NCBI RefSeq assembly: GCF_000718305.1
Contig: NZ_JOFQ01000001.1
Location: 248,001-312,000, forward strand
Direction of reading: 5' to 3'
DNA from: Streptomyces niger
GTDB taxonomy: Bacteria; Actinomycetota; Actinomycetes; Streptomycetales; Streptomycetaceae
Length of the DNA stretch: 64,000 nt
In this document: in pieces, positions 36,169 to 43,512 of the stretch
Layout: every line of letters starts with the position of its first letter
Numbering within the stretch: the stretch's first letter is position 1
Notes under the pieces: generated by a model
Database searches by the model: none
Seen by the model: only the letters and a program-made list of their open reading frames with translations
What the model was told of the DNA's origin: nothing
Made by a program: the position numbers and the translations under genes

Positions 36169-37215
36169 ATGCGCAGCACCACTGTCCTGCGAGGCACGCC
36201 CTGCATCGCCCCGCCGGCGGGAGAACCACCTCTGCACCGACTGGAGTTACCCGAACCTGACGCAGCTCCGTTCGCCGCGGGCTCCTTCGAAGAGATGGGC
36301 CCGCTGTCGTGGACCGACCACCCGCACCGCCACACCTTCTACGAGATCATTCATCTCACCGCGGGTTCGGGCGCTCATGTCATCGATTTCGCCCGGTGGC
36401 CGGTGCGACCACCACACCTGGCCGTCATCCTGCCCGGGCAGATCCACCACTGGCAGGGCGACCGTGACGTCGACGGGACGCTCGCGCTGTTCACCGAGGA
36501 CTTTCTGGTGGATCACCCCGGCGACCGGGAAGTGCTGCGGCAGCTCGCACGAGCCGGCTGGTTCACCCTGGACGCCGAGGACGACGCACGGATCGGCCGG
36601 CTCATGGCCGACCTGGCCGCGGAGCACCGGCAGCGCGCTGCCGGGCACGAGACCGTGTCACGGGCCCTGCTGCACGTCCTCGTCGTACGCGCTGCGCGGC
36701 TGCCGGAGCACAGTGGCGGCACCGGGCCGACGCAGGCCACCGGCCCGGTGGAGGCAGCCGGGACGTCGCAGATCACCGGCCCGGCGGGGGCAGCCGGGAC
36801 GTCGCAGATCACCGGCCCGGCGGGGGCAGCCGGCCCGGTCCGGTCCCCCGCCCGGTCCGGTGCGCTGGCCGAGGCATTCACCCGGCTGACTGCCCGGCGG
36901 GAGGCGGTGGCCTGGTCGGTACGCGAGTGCGCCGACCGGCTCGGGGTGTCCCCCGGCCACCTCACCCAGGCGGTGCGTGCGGCCACCGGCCGCAGCCCGG
37001 GTCAGCTGCTGATCGCGGCCCGCGTGTACCGGGCTCAGCAACTGCTCGCCCACACCGAGCTGCCGGTACGGCAGGTCGCCGCTCGCCTCGGATTCGCCGA
37101 TCCCGCCTACTTCTGCCGGTTCTTCCGGCGGGAGACCGGCAGCAGCCCCGGCGACTTCCGAAAACACCACAGACGCCACCACCAGTCCATCGCAACGGCG
37201 CAGACACACGCCTAG
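36169..37215 (+). CDS. AraC-family regulator with cupin sensor
   Basis: 348 aa, ATG 36169 with GAGGAG upstream. N-terminal cupin: HPHRHTFYEIIHLTAGSG and PPHLAVILPGQIHHWQG. C-terminal double HTH of AraC/XylS: VRECADRLGVSPGHLTQAVR and VRQVAARLGFADPAYFCRFF, ending with the conserved P-x-x-F/Y region. The linker contains 36-bp repeats encoding GTSQITGPAGAA. Leu27 is a TTA codon (36247-36249), so production probably needs bldA. The dioxygenase follows 87 bp downstream on the same strand and is the likely target. Confidence 0.88.
   Translation: MRSTTVLRGTPCIAPPAGEPPLHRLELPEPDAAPFAAGSFEEMGPLSWTDHPHRHTFYEIIHLTAGSGAHVIDFARWPVRPPHLAVILPGQIHHWQGDRDVDGTLALFTEDFLVDHPGDREVLRQLARAGWFTLDAEDDARIGRLMADLAAEHRQRAAGHETVSRALLHVLVVRAARLPEHSGGTGPTQATGPVEAAGTSQITGPAGAAGTSQITGPAGAAGPVRSPARSGALAEAFTRLTARREAVAWSVRECADRLGVSPGHLTQAVRAATGRSPGQLLIAARVYRAQQLLAHTELPVRQVAARLGFADPAYFCRFFRRETGSSPGDFRKHHRRHHQSIATAQTHA
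36742..36840. repeat. 36-bp in-frame repeats in the AraC linker
   Basis: Two full 36-bp units (36742, 36778) and a partial third encode a flexible linker of twelve-residue repeats between the sensor and DNA-binding domains. Confidence 0.85.
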
Positions 37216-37237
37216 GTTCGTCAGCGATCCGACGCCC

Positions 37238-37287
37238 CACGTGCCCCCACATGCCCTCACATGCCCCCACGTGCCTCCACATGTCCC
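37238..37287. repeat. Five 10-bp repeats upstream of the dioxygenase
   Basis: CAC(A/G)TGCCCC-type units start at 37238, 37248, 37258, 37268 and 37278, about one helical turn each, ending 15 bp before the start codon. They could be regulatory (phased CACRTG sites) or a neutral minisatellite. Confidence 0.75.
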
Positions 37288-37302
37288 ACTCAAGGAGCAG
37301 GT

Positions 37303-38136
37303 ATGGACAACGAGAGACCGTCCCCGTCCACCGAGTCGCCCCGGCTCGTGCGCCGCAAGACCCTCTTACGTACGGCGCTCGCGGCCGGCGCCGCGGTACC
37401 GGTTGCCCTCATCGGCGGCCCGGCCCTGGCCCGCACCCTCAGCCCCACCGGCGCCGCCGCGCCCCTCACTCCGGCATGCGACGACGGCGACGACCCCACG
37501 CCCGAGCAGATGGAAGGCCCGTACTTCAAACCCCACTCTCCCCAGCGCACCGATCTGCTGGAGCCCGGCATGCCCGGTACCCGGCTGACCGTGAGCGGCT
37601 ACGTCTTCGGCGGCGCCTGCCTCCCGGTCTCCGGCGCCCTGCTCGACTTCTGGCAGGCGGACGACAACGGCGACTACGACAACACCGGCTTCCGACTGCG
37701 CGGGCACCAGTACACCGATTCCCGCGGTGCGTTCACGCTGACCACCATCGTCCCGGGGCTCTACCCCGGCCGTACCCGGCACCTCCACGTCAAGGTGCAG
37801 GCCCCCGGCCGCCCGGTCCTCACCACGCAGCTGTACTTCCCGAACGAACCGCGCAACAACACCGACATGCTCTTCGACGCCCGCCTGCTGATGAACGTGC
37901 GCAACGGCAACGGCGGCCGTGAGGCGGCCTTCGATTTCGTGCTGGACGTCCCGCAGGGCCCCGGCCCGTCGCCCACCAACCCCCCACCGTCGGGCAGCGC
38001 TTGGGCCACGGGCACCGCCTACCGGGCCGGGGACCGGGTGACGCACGCGGGCCGGGCCTATGTGTGCCTCCAGGCCCACACGGCGCAGCCCGGCTGGGAG
38101 CCCCCGACGGCTCCAGCCCTGTGGCGAGCCGTCTGA
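37303..38136 (+). CDS. Secreted intradiol ring-cleavage dioxygenase with CBM5/12
   Basis: 277 aa, ATG 37303 with AAGGAG. Twin-arginine N-terminus (LVRRKTLLRTALAAGAAVPV), then an intradiol dioxygenase domain: QMEGPYFKP at its start, FWQADDNGDYD, the iron ligand Tyr in GFRLRGHQYTD, and RTRHLHVKV with two His ligands. A Pro-rich linker leads to a C-terminal CBM (AWATGTAYRAGDRVTHAG...QPGWEPPTAPALW). The same fusion is known from the cellulolytic Streptomyces SirexAA-E, where the secreted Fe(III) enzyme cleaves catecholic lignin-type compounds. Leu22 is TTA (37366-37368), inside the signal peptide, implying bldA control. Confidence 0.9.
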   Translation: MDNERPSPSTESPRLVRRKTLLRTALAAGAAVPVALIGGPALARTLSPTGAAAPLTPACDDGDDPTPEQMEGPYFKPHSPQRTDLLEPGMPGTRLTVSGYVFGGACLPVSGALLDFWQADDNGDYDNTGFRLRGHQYTDSRGAFTLTTIVPGLYPGRTRHLHVKVQAPGRPVLTTQLYFPNEPRNNTDMLFDARLLMNVRNGNGGREAAFDFVLDVPQGPGPSPTNPPPSGSAWATGTAYRAGDRVTHAGRAYVCLQAHTAQPGWEPPTAPALWRAV

Positions 38137-38180
38137 ACTCCATCTGCACGCCATCTGAATGCCGTCCGGACAAGGGCGCC

Positions 38181-38228
38181 GCCGGTGCTGCATGGGAGGC
38201 CCTACAGGGCGCCCCATGCAGCACCGGC
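38181..38228 (+). terminator. Strong terminator hairpin after the dioxygenase
   Basis: A perfect 16-bp stem (38181-38196 with 38213-38228) encloses a second short stem (GCCC/GGGC). No U-tract. The gap 38137-38925 otherwise contains the two CebR-like sites below. Confidence 0.8.
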
Positions 38229-38710
38229 TCCGCACTGCCGCCCGGACATCCCACAGCCCGCAGGTACCGGCCCGCCGCCCGCACGTGCCGGCGCCGCGCG
38301 CTCCACCGCAGCCATACCCGCTCCCCCAGCGCCCCGGCCCCCCACGGCGGCCGCACCGCCGACACCCGCCACCTCTCGACGCCTCTCGACGCCCCGCATT
38401 CGCAGGCGCCCCTCTTGAACGTCCCGCCCGCCCTTCAATCACCAATGGGCGGGACTTTGCGTATCAGGCCGGCTCAGCCGTGCCTTGGAACCTCCACTGC
38501 TCGCCGTTCCACGGGGCGACCGGTCCCGGGCCTCCAGGTCGAGGCAGGGCAGCAGGAGCGGACGGCTCGCTGGCTGCGCGCCCGGCCGACCAGGACCTCG
38601 TCCTGGTCGTGAGCCCGCGCGCGCAATCAGTTAATCAATCAAGAGAACGCCATCACAGCAGAGCTCAAGTAGTGAAGGCATGCAGGCAGAGCAACCGCGC
38701 CGACCACAAC

Positions 38711-38724
38711 TGGGAACGATTCCA
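38711..38724. promoter_or_regulatory. CebR-like operator, distal copy
   Basis: TGGGAACGATTCCA, a variant of the Streptomyces CebR box TGGGAGCGCTCCCA (cellobiose-responsive LacI-family repressor), 215 bp upstream of the GH5 gene. An identical copy lies at 38862. Confidence 0.6.
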
Positions 38725-38861
38725 ATATCGCCACGGCGGGTTCCGCGGTCAAGAGGGTTGCACTTTGTTTGAAGTGTCGAACGAGCCATCTGAGAAAGAA
38801 GCTGTGCGACCTCTGTTGCTTGAAGCCTCTTGGCGGTACCTTCCGGAAACGGAAACATCAG

Positions 38862-38875
38862 TGGGAACGATTCCA
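38862..38875. promoter_or_regulatory. CebR-like operator, proximal copy
   Basis: TGGGAACGATTCCA again, 51 bp before the GH5 start codon. Two identical 14-bp sites 151 bp apart suggest repression, possibly by looping, relieved by cellobiose or cellotriose. Confidence 0.65.
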
Positions 38876-38925
38876 CCAGTCGGCACATGCGCCCCACACC
38901 GCATCCGAGCTGCAAGGAGTCGCTC

Positions 38926-40092
38926 ATGCGACACCCCCCTCGCCTGTTCCTTCTGCTCTCCTCCCTCCTGGTCACAGCGGTACTCGCGACGACGAGCACG
39001 GCAACGGCAAGCACCACCGGGCCGCCCGTCGCCGCGGAGCCCGGCCCACGGGCTGCCGCCGAAGCTCCGCCCGAACTCCACGTGGACGGCGGCCGTTTGA
39101 CCGATGCCACCGGCGCCACCCACCGCCTGCTCGGAGTCAATCGCTCCGGCGGTGAGTTCATGTGCGTCCAGGGCCGCGGCATCTTCGACGGTCCGGTCGA
39201 CGACGCGGCCATCGCGGCCATCGCGGATTGGCAGGCCAACACGGTCCGCATACCGCTCAACGAACAGTGCTGGCTGGGTACGGACAACATCGACCCCGCT
39301 TACCGCGGCACCAACTACATCGACGCGGTGCGGCAGTTGGCGGCACGCGTCGAGTCGCACGGCATGACGCCGGTGCTCGAACTCCACTGGAGCTGGGGCC
39401 AGTACACCGGCAACTCCGCGGGCTGCTCGGACACCAATGCCAGCTGCCAGAAGCCGATGCCCAACGCCCGCTACAGTCCCGCGTTCTGGACCTCGGTGGC
39501 GAACGCCTTCAAAGGCGACCTCCGGGTGGTCTTCGACCTCTTCAACGAGCCCTACCCGGACCGTGCCACCGCGACCACGACACAAGCGTGGACCTGCTGG
39601 CGGGACGGCGGCAACTGCCCCGGCATCGGCTACGAGGTCGCCGGCATGCAGGACCTGCTGGACGCGGTGCGGGCCACCGGTGCCCGCAATCTCGTCCTGG
39701 CCGGCGGCCTCGCGTACGCCAACGACCTCAGCCAATGGCTCCGGTACGCGCCGAGCGATCCGGCCGGAAACCTCGCCGCCGCCTGGCACATCTACAACTT
39801 CAACGCCTGTGCGAACGAGTCCTGCTGGGATTCCACGCTGGCACCGATCGCCGCCCGCGTCCCCCTCGTGGCGGGTGAGATCGGCGAGAACACCTGCGGA
39901 CACGGCTTCGTGGATCGCGTCATGAAGTGGTTCGACGACCGCGGGCTCTCCTATCTCGGCTGGACCTGGAACACCTGGGACTGCTCCACCGGCCCGGCCC
40001 TGATCAGCGACTACAACGGCACACCGACCGCCTACGGCACCGGGCTGCGCGACCATTTGCGCGCCCTCGACACAGAAGGACGGACGTCATGA
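38926..40092 (+). CDS. Secreted GH5 endoglucanase (cellulase)
   Basis: 388 aa, ATG 38926 with AAGGAG. Sec signal peptide (LFLLLSSLLVTAVLATTSTA), then a single GH5 catalytic domain: LLGVNRSGGEFMC, ANTVRIPLNEQCW, LELHWSWGQY, acid/base Glu in VFDLFNEPYPD, AWHIYNFNAC and nucleophile Glu in PLVAGEIGENTCG; the final strand is LGWTWNTWDC. It is a retaining beta-1,4-glucanase with no carbohydrate-binding module. Its stop overlaps the GH6 start (ATGA), so both cellulases come from one message under the CebR-like sites. Confidence 0.92.
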   Translation: MRHPPRLFLLLSSLLVTAVLATTSTATASTTGPPVAAEPGPRAAAEAPPELHVDGGRLTDATGATHRLLGVNRSGGEFMCVQGRGIFDGPVDDAAIAAIADWQANTVRIPLNEQCWLGTDNIDPAYRGTNYIDAVRQLAARVESHGMTPVLELHWSWGQYTGNSAGCSDTNASCQKPMPNARYSPAFWTSVANAFKGDLRVVFDLFNEPYPDRATATTTQAWTCWRDGGNCPGIGYEVAGMQDLLDAVRATGARNLVLAGGLAYANDLSQWLRYAPSDPAGNLAAAWHIYNFNACANESCWDSTLAPIAARVPLVAGEIGENTCGHGFVDRVMKWFDDRGLSYLGWTWNTWDCSTGPALISDYNGTPTAYGTGLRDHLRALDTEGRTS

Positions 40093-41552
40093 GCCGCATC
40101 TCCCCCACCCGGCCGCCCCGGCGGCGTACCGCACTGTTCGCCGCCTGCGCCCTGCTCGCGGCCGGTACCGGCACGGCCACGGCCTTGAGTCCGGCAGCGA
40201 GCGCCGCGGCACCCGGCTGTACCACTGCCCACCGCGCAGGGCAGCCGTTACCCGCAGCCGCCGAGTCGGGCAGAGCCTTCTGCCCGACCGCAACGGCAGC
40301 CGCCAAGGCCGACAACCCGTACGCCGGCGCCAAGGTGTACGTGAACCCCGAGTGGTCCGCGAAAGCCGCAGCCGAACCCGGCGGCAGCAAGGTCGCCAAC
40401 CAGCCGACCGGTGTCTGGCTCGACCGCATCGCCGCCATCAACGGCGTGAACGGCGGCATGGGGCTGCGCGACCACCTGGACGAGGCCCTGAAACAGAAGG
40501 GCGACGGCGAACTCGTCGTCCAGCTGGTGATCTACAACCTCCCGGGACGCGATTGCTCCGCACTCGCCTCCAACGGCGAACTGGGCCCGACCGAGATCGA
40601 CAAGTACAAGACGCAGTACATCGACCCGATCGCGTCGATCCTCGCCGACAGCAAGTACGCCGGACTGCGCATCGTCACCACCGTCGAGATCGACTCCCTG
40701 CCGAACCTGGTCACCAACGTCAGCGGGCGGCCGACCCAGACCCCGCAGTGTGACGTGATGAAGGCCAACGGCAACTACATCAAGGGCGTCGGCTACGCCC
40801 TGAACAAGCTGGGCTCCGTCCCCAACGTCTACAACTACCTCGACGCCGGGCACCACGGCTGGATCGGCTGGGACGACAACCTCGGGCCCTCCGCCGAGCT
40901 GTTCAAGCAGGCGGCGACCGCCGAGGGCAGCACGCTCGACAAGGTCCACGGATTCATCGCCAACACCGCCAACTACAGTGCCCTCAAGGAGGACCATTTC
41001 TCGATCAACGACTCGGTGAACGGCGTATCGGTGCGCCAGTCCAAGTGGGTGGACTGGAACCGGTACGTGGACGAGCAGTCCTTCGCGCAGGGCTTCCGCG
41101 ACAAGCTGGTCTCCGTGGGCTTCGACCCCGGCATCGGCATGCTGATCGACACCTCCCGCAACGGCTGGGGCGGAACGGCACGGCCCACCGCGCCGGGCGC
41201 GAAGACCAGCGTGGACGCCTACGTCGACGGCGGCCGCTACGACCGCCGCATCCACCCGGGCAACTGGTGCAATCAGGCGGGCGCGGGGCTGGGCGAACGC
41301 CCTCAGGCCGCACCCGCCGCGGGCATCGACGCCTACGTGTGGATGAAGCCGCCGGGCGAGTCCGACGGGGCCAGCAAGGAAATCCCGAACGACGAGGGCA
41401 AGGGCTTCGACCGGATGTGTGACCCGACGTACACGGGCAACGCACGCAACGGATACCACATGTCCGGCGCCCTGCCCGACGCCCCGCTCGCCGGGAAATG
41501 GTTCTCGGCACAGTTCCAGGAACTGCTGAAGAACGCGTACCCCGCGCTGTAG
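40089..41552 (+). CDS. Secreted GH6 cellobiohydrolase
   Basis: 487 aa, ATG 40089 overlapping the GH5 stop. Signal peptide (RTALFAACALLAAGTGTATA). GH6 inverting cellulase domain: VYNLPGRDCSALASNGE-type motif (YNLPGRDCSALASNGEL) with the catalytic acid Asp, VEIDSLPN, LDAGHHGWIGW, and the C-terminal loops around DTSRNGWGG and CNQAGAGLG. The long loops fit a cellobiohydrolase rather than an endoglucanase. No CBM. Leu54 is TTA (40248-40250), so bldA may gate this exo-enzyme. Works with the coupled GH5 enzyme. Confidence 0.93.
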   Translation: MSRISPTRPPRRRTALFAACALLAAGTGTATALSPAASAAAPGCTTAHRAGQPLPAAAESGRAFCPTATAAAKADNPYAGAKVYVNPEWSAKAAAEPGGSKVANQPTGVWLDRIAAINGVNGGMGLRDHLDEALKQKGDGELVVQLVIYNLPGRDCSALASNGELGPTEIDKYKTQYIDPIASILADSKYAGLRIVTTVEIDSLPNLVTNVSGRPTQTPQCDVMKANGNYIKGVGYALNKLGSVPNVYNYLDAGHHGWIGWDDNLGPSAELFKQAATAEGSTLDKVHGFIANTANYSALKEDHFSINDSVNGVSVRQSKWVDWNRYVDEQSFAQGFRDKLVSVGFDPGIGMLIDTSRNGWGGTARPTAPGAKTSVDAYVDGGRYDRRIHPGNWCNQAGAGLGERPQAAPAAGIDAYVWMKPPGESDGASKEIPNDEGKGFDRMCDPTYTGNARNGYHMSGALPDAPLAGKWFSAQFQELLKNAYPAL

Positions 41553-41749
41553 GACGGCCGCGCTGGGCGGTATCGGAAGCACGGCGATGCCGGCGGCCGG
41601 CCCCGCCTTCCGTCACCATGCCGGGGTCGAACTCAGGATGGCCGGATCGGGTTCACCCACTGGGGCGCACTTGGAGGCCGGACGTTTCAGGGCAGTCCAC
41701 TGAAGGACAGCTACTCCCCAAATACCTCACAGTGAAAGGGAGTTGCGTC

Positions 41750-42292
41750 ATGTCACGTCGTCTGCGCGGCATGCTGGTGGTCCTGGGAGTCCTCTTGGGC
41801 GTGCTCGGTCCCGTCTCCGCGGCCGGTGCTCGGCCGGTATCCGCCGCGGCGCCGGCCGGCATCAGCTGCCCTGTGGGCAGTCAGGTCGGCACTTACACCC
41901 CGGGCCTTACGTACGAGCCTCGCGATGTCGCCTTCCAGGCGAGCGGCAACGTGTCCGGTTGTGTGGACCTCAGCGGCAACGGCATTTCCGGCGCGTCCTT
42001 CTCGGCCACCGGCCATGGGACGGCGAGCTGCCTGGCGGGGAGCGTTTCCAACACGGCGACATACCACTGGAGCAACGGGCAGACCAGCACCGTCACGGGC
42101 ACCGGCGCGATCAACCTCAAACCCAATGGGGTCACGGTCCTGGTGCTGACGGGCACGGTGACCTCCGGACTGTTCACCGGAGCGACTGTTGTCCAGACGA
42201 AGGTTCTGCTCAACTCCGAACTGACCGCGTGCGCGAGCCCCGGCGGGCTGACCTCTGTCGGGGGCCCGATCAGCCTGACTGTGGCCCTGTAG
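41750..42292 (+). CDS. Secreted protein of unknown function
   Basis: 180 aa, ATG 41750 with GGGAG 8 nt upstream. Clear Sec signal (LRGMLVVLGVLLGVLGPVSA, cleavage near AAA). The mature part is rich in Gly, Ser, Thr and Val with four Cys (CPVGSQVGTYTPGL, SGCVDLSG, ASCLAGS, TACASPGG), a composition expected of a small disulfide-bonded beta-sandwich. Similar small secreted proteins are common in Streptomyces. No catalytic motif is seen. Monocistronic. Confidence 0.7.
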   Translation: MSRRLRGMLVVLGVLLGVLGPVSAAGARPVSAAAPAGISCPVGSQVGTYTPGLTYEPRDVAFQASGNVSGCVDLSGNGISGASFSATGHGTASCLAGSVSNTATYHWSNGQTSTVTGTGAINLKPNGVTVLVLTGTVTSGLFTGATVVQTKVLLNSELTACASPGGLTSVGGPISLTVAL

Positions 42293-42519
42293 GAGCGGGA
42301 AAGAGCCGATGGCATCAGCCTGATTCCCCCCACCCGGAGGAGAGGCTCGGCGTCGTCCTGCCGCTCCTTGCGTCAGCGCCGCCTGCGGAACGCCCCGCGT
42401 GTGCCTTCGGTCCGGTCGGCGTTGTAGCGTTTCGCGCAACCGTTCGGCTCTCGTCGTCCGTCGTGGCCACCTACTGATGACGAGCCGGAAGGAACCGCAC
42501 GCGTAAGGAGCACAAAGTA

Positions 42520-43227
42520 ATGGCACGACCGGAGTCCGGTAAGACCGGTAGGACCAGTAAGACCGGCAAGACCGGCAAGACCGGCAAGACCGGTAAGAGC
42601 AGCATGGGTTGGGCTGCCGCGGCCACGTTGCTGGCGGCGGCGCCGCTCGTCGCTGCGTGCTCGGGCACCACCTCGCACTCCTCTTCCGCCTCACACAGCA
42701 GCAGCCCCGCTCCCTCGGGCAGCGCGTCGGACAACTCCGGCGCCTCGTCGGGCGATGACTCCGGCGCACAGGAGGGCGGCCGGCCCACCGTGTCCTCCGC
42801 GGTCGGCGCCTGGGTCGGCGCGGTCATCGAAAAGGATGCGAAGCAGGTGTGCCTGCTCTCCGTGGTGCCGGACAGCGGCTCGTCCCCGAAGGCCGCCACT
42901 CCCGAGACCTGCGACGCGTCGGCGATGGAGAAGATGGCCCCCGGTCTGAAGTCCATGAGCACGGCGTTCTCGCCGCAGAACGCCTCCGGCAAGCCGACGG
43001 TGAAGGTCGACGCGCCCACCCCCGAGGGTGACAAGGCAGTCGTTCCGACGGCCAAGATCACTGTCGATGGAAAGCCCCTGCGGGCCATCATGCTGTCCCG
43101 CTCGCACGGCGTGGACCCGAAGTCCTTCACGGCCAAGGTGGAAACCCTCAAGATCGACGACAAGTGGTACATCGGCGACTTCGACATGGACAGCGGTCAT
43201 CAGACGCTCCGGCCTCAAGAGCAGTAA
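42520..43227 (+). CDS. Putative lipoprotein with Lys-Thr-Gly repeat N-region
   Basis: 235 aa, ATG 42520 with AAGGAG. The N-region is unusually long because of 9-bp repeats encoding KTG five times. A hydrophobic segment and lipobox follow (AAAPLVAAC, Cys about 47). A Ser/Gly linker leads to a compact domain of about 130 aa containing AVGAWVGAVIEKDAKQVC, MEKMAPGLKSMSTAF and WYIGDFDMDSG, similar in style to SnoaL/NTF2-like extracytoplasmic domains. Function unknown. Confidence 0.7.
   Translation: MARPESGKTGRTSKTGKTGKTGKTGKSSMGWAAAATLLAAAPLVAACSGTTSHSSSASHSSSPAPSGSASDNSGASSGDDSGAQEGGRPTVSSAVGAWVGAVIEKDAKQVCLLSVVPDSGSSPKAATPETCDASAMEKMAPGLKSMSTAFSPQNASGKPTVKVDAPTPEGDKAVVPTAKITVDGKPLRAIMLSRSHGVDPKSFTAKVETLKIDDKWYIGDFDMDSGHQTLRPQEQ
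42541..42597. repeat. 9-bp in-frame repeats (KTG codons)
   Basis: AAGACCGGY units repeat about six times inside the lipoprotein signal n-region. Confidence 0.85.
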
Positions 43228-43512
43228 CTGAGGCCTGGCGTGCTCTCCCGCCCCGTCCGGGAACGCGTTGGCAGGCGCCGCGGCCCGCGACGGAGGCGGA
43301 TGGGGGCGCAGGGACCAAGGCGATACTTCCAGTGAACCGGGCAAGGTCGCCGACGTTGCCCGACCGCCTCAGGTCGTTGGACTGCCGGGGGGGCGCACTG
43401 GTGCGTGAAGCACGTTTTCGTCACGTGCCTCGATCGCCCGATGAGTACACTCGCCCACCATGCGTAAGGCCAGTCGGTACCCAAGACGGCAGAAAATACC
43501 TGTTCATCAGCC

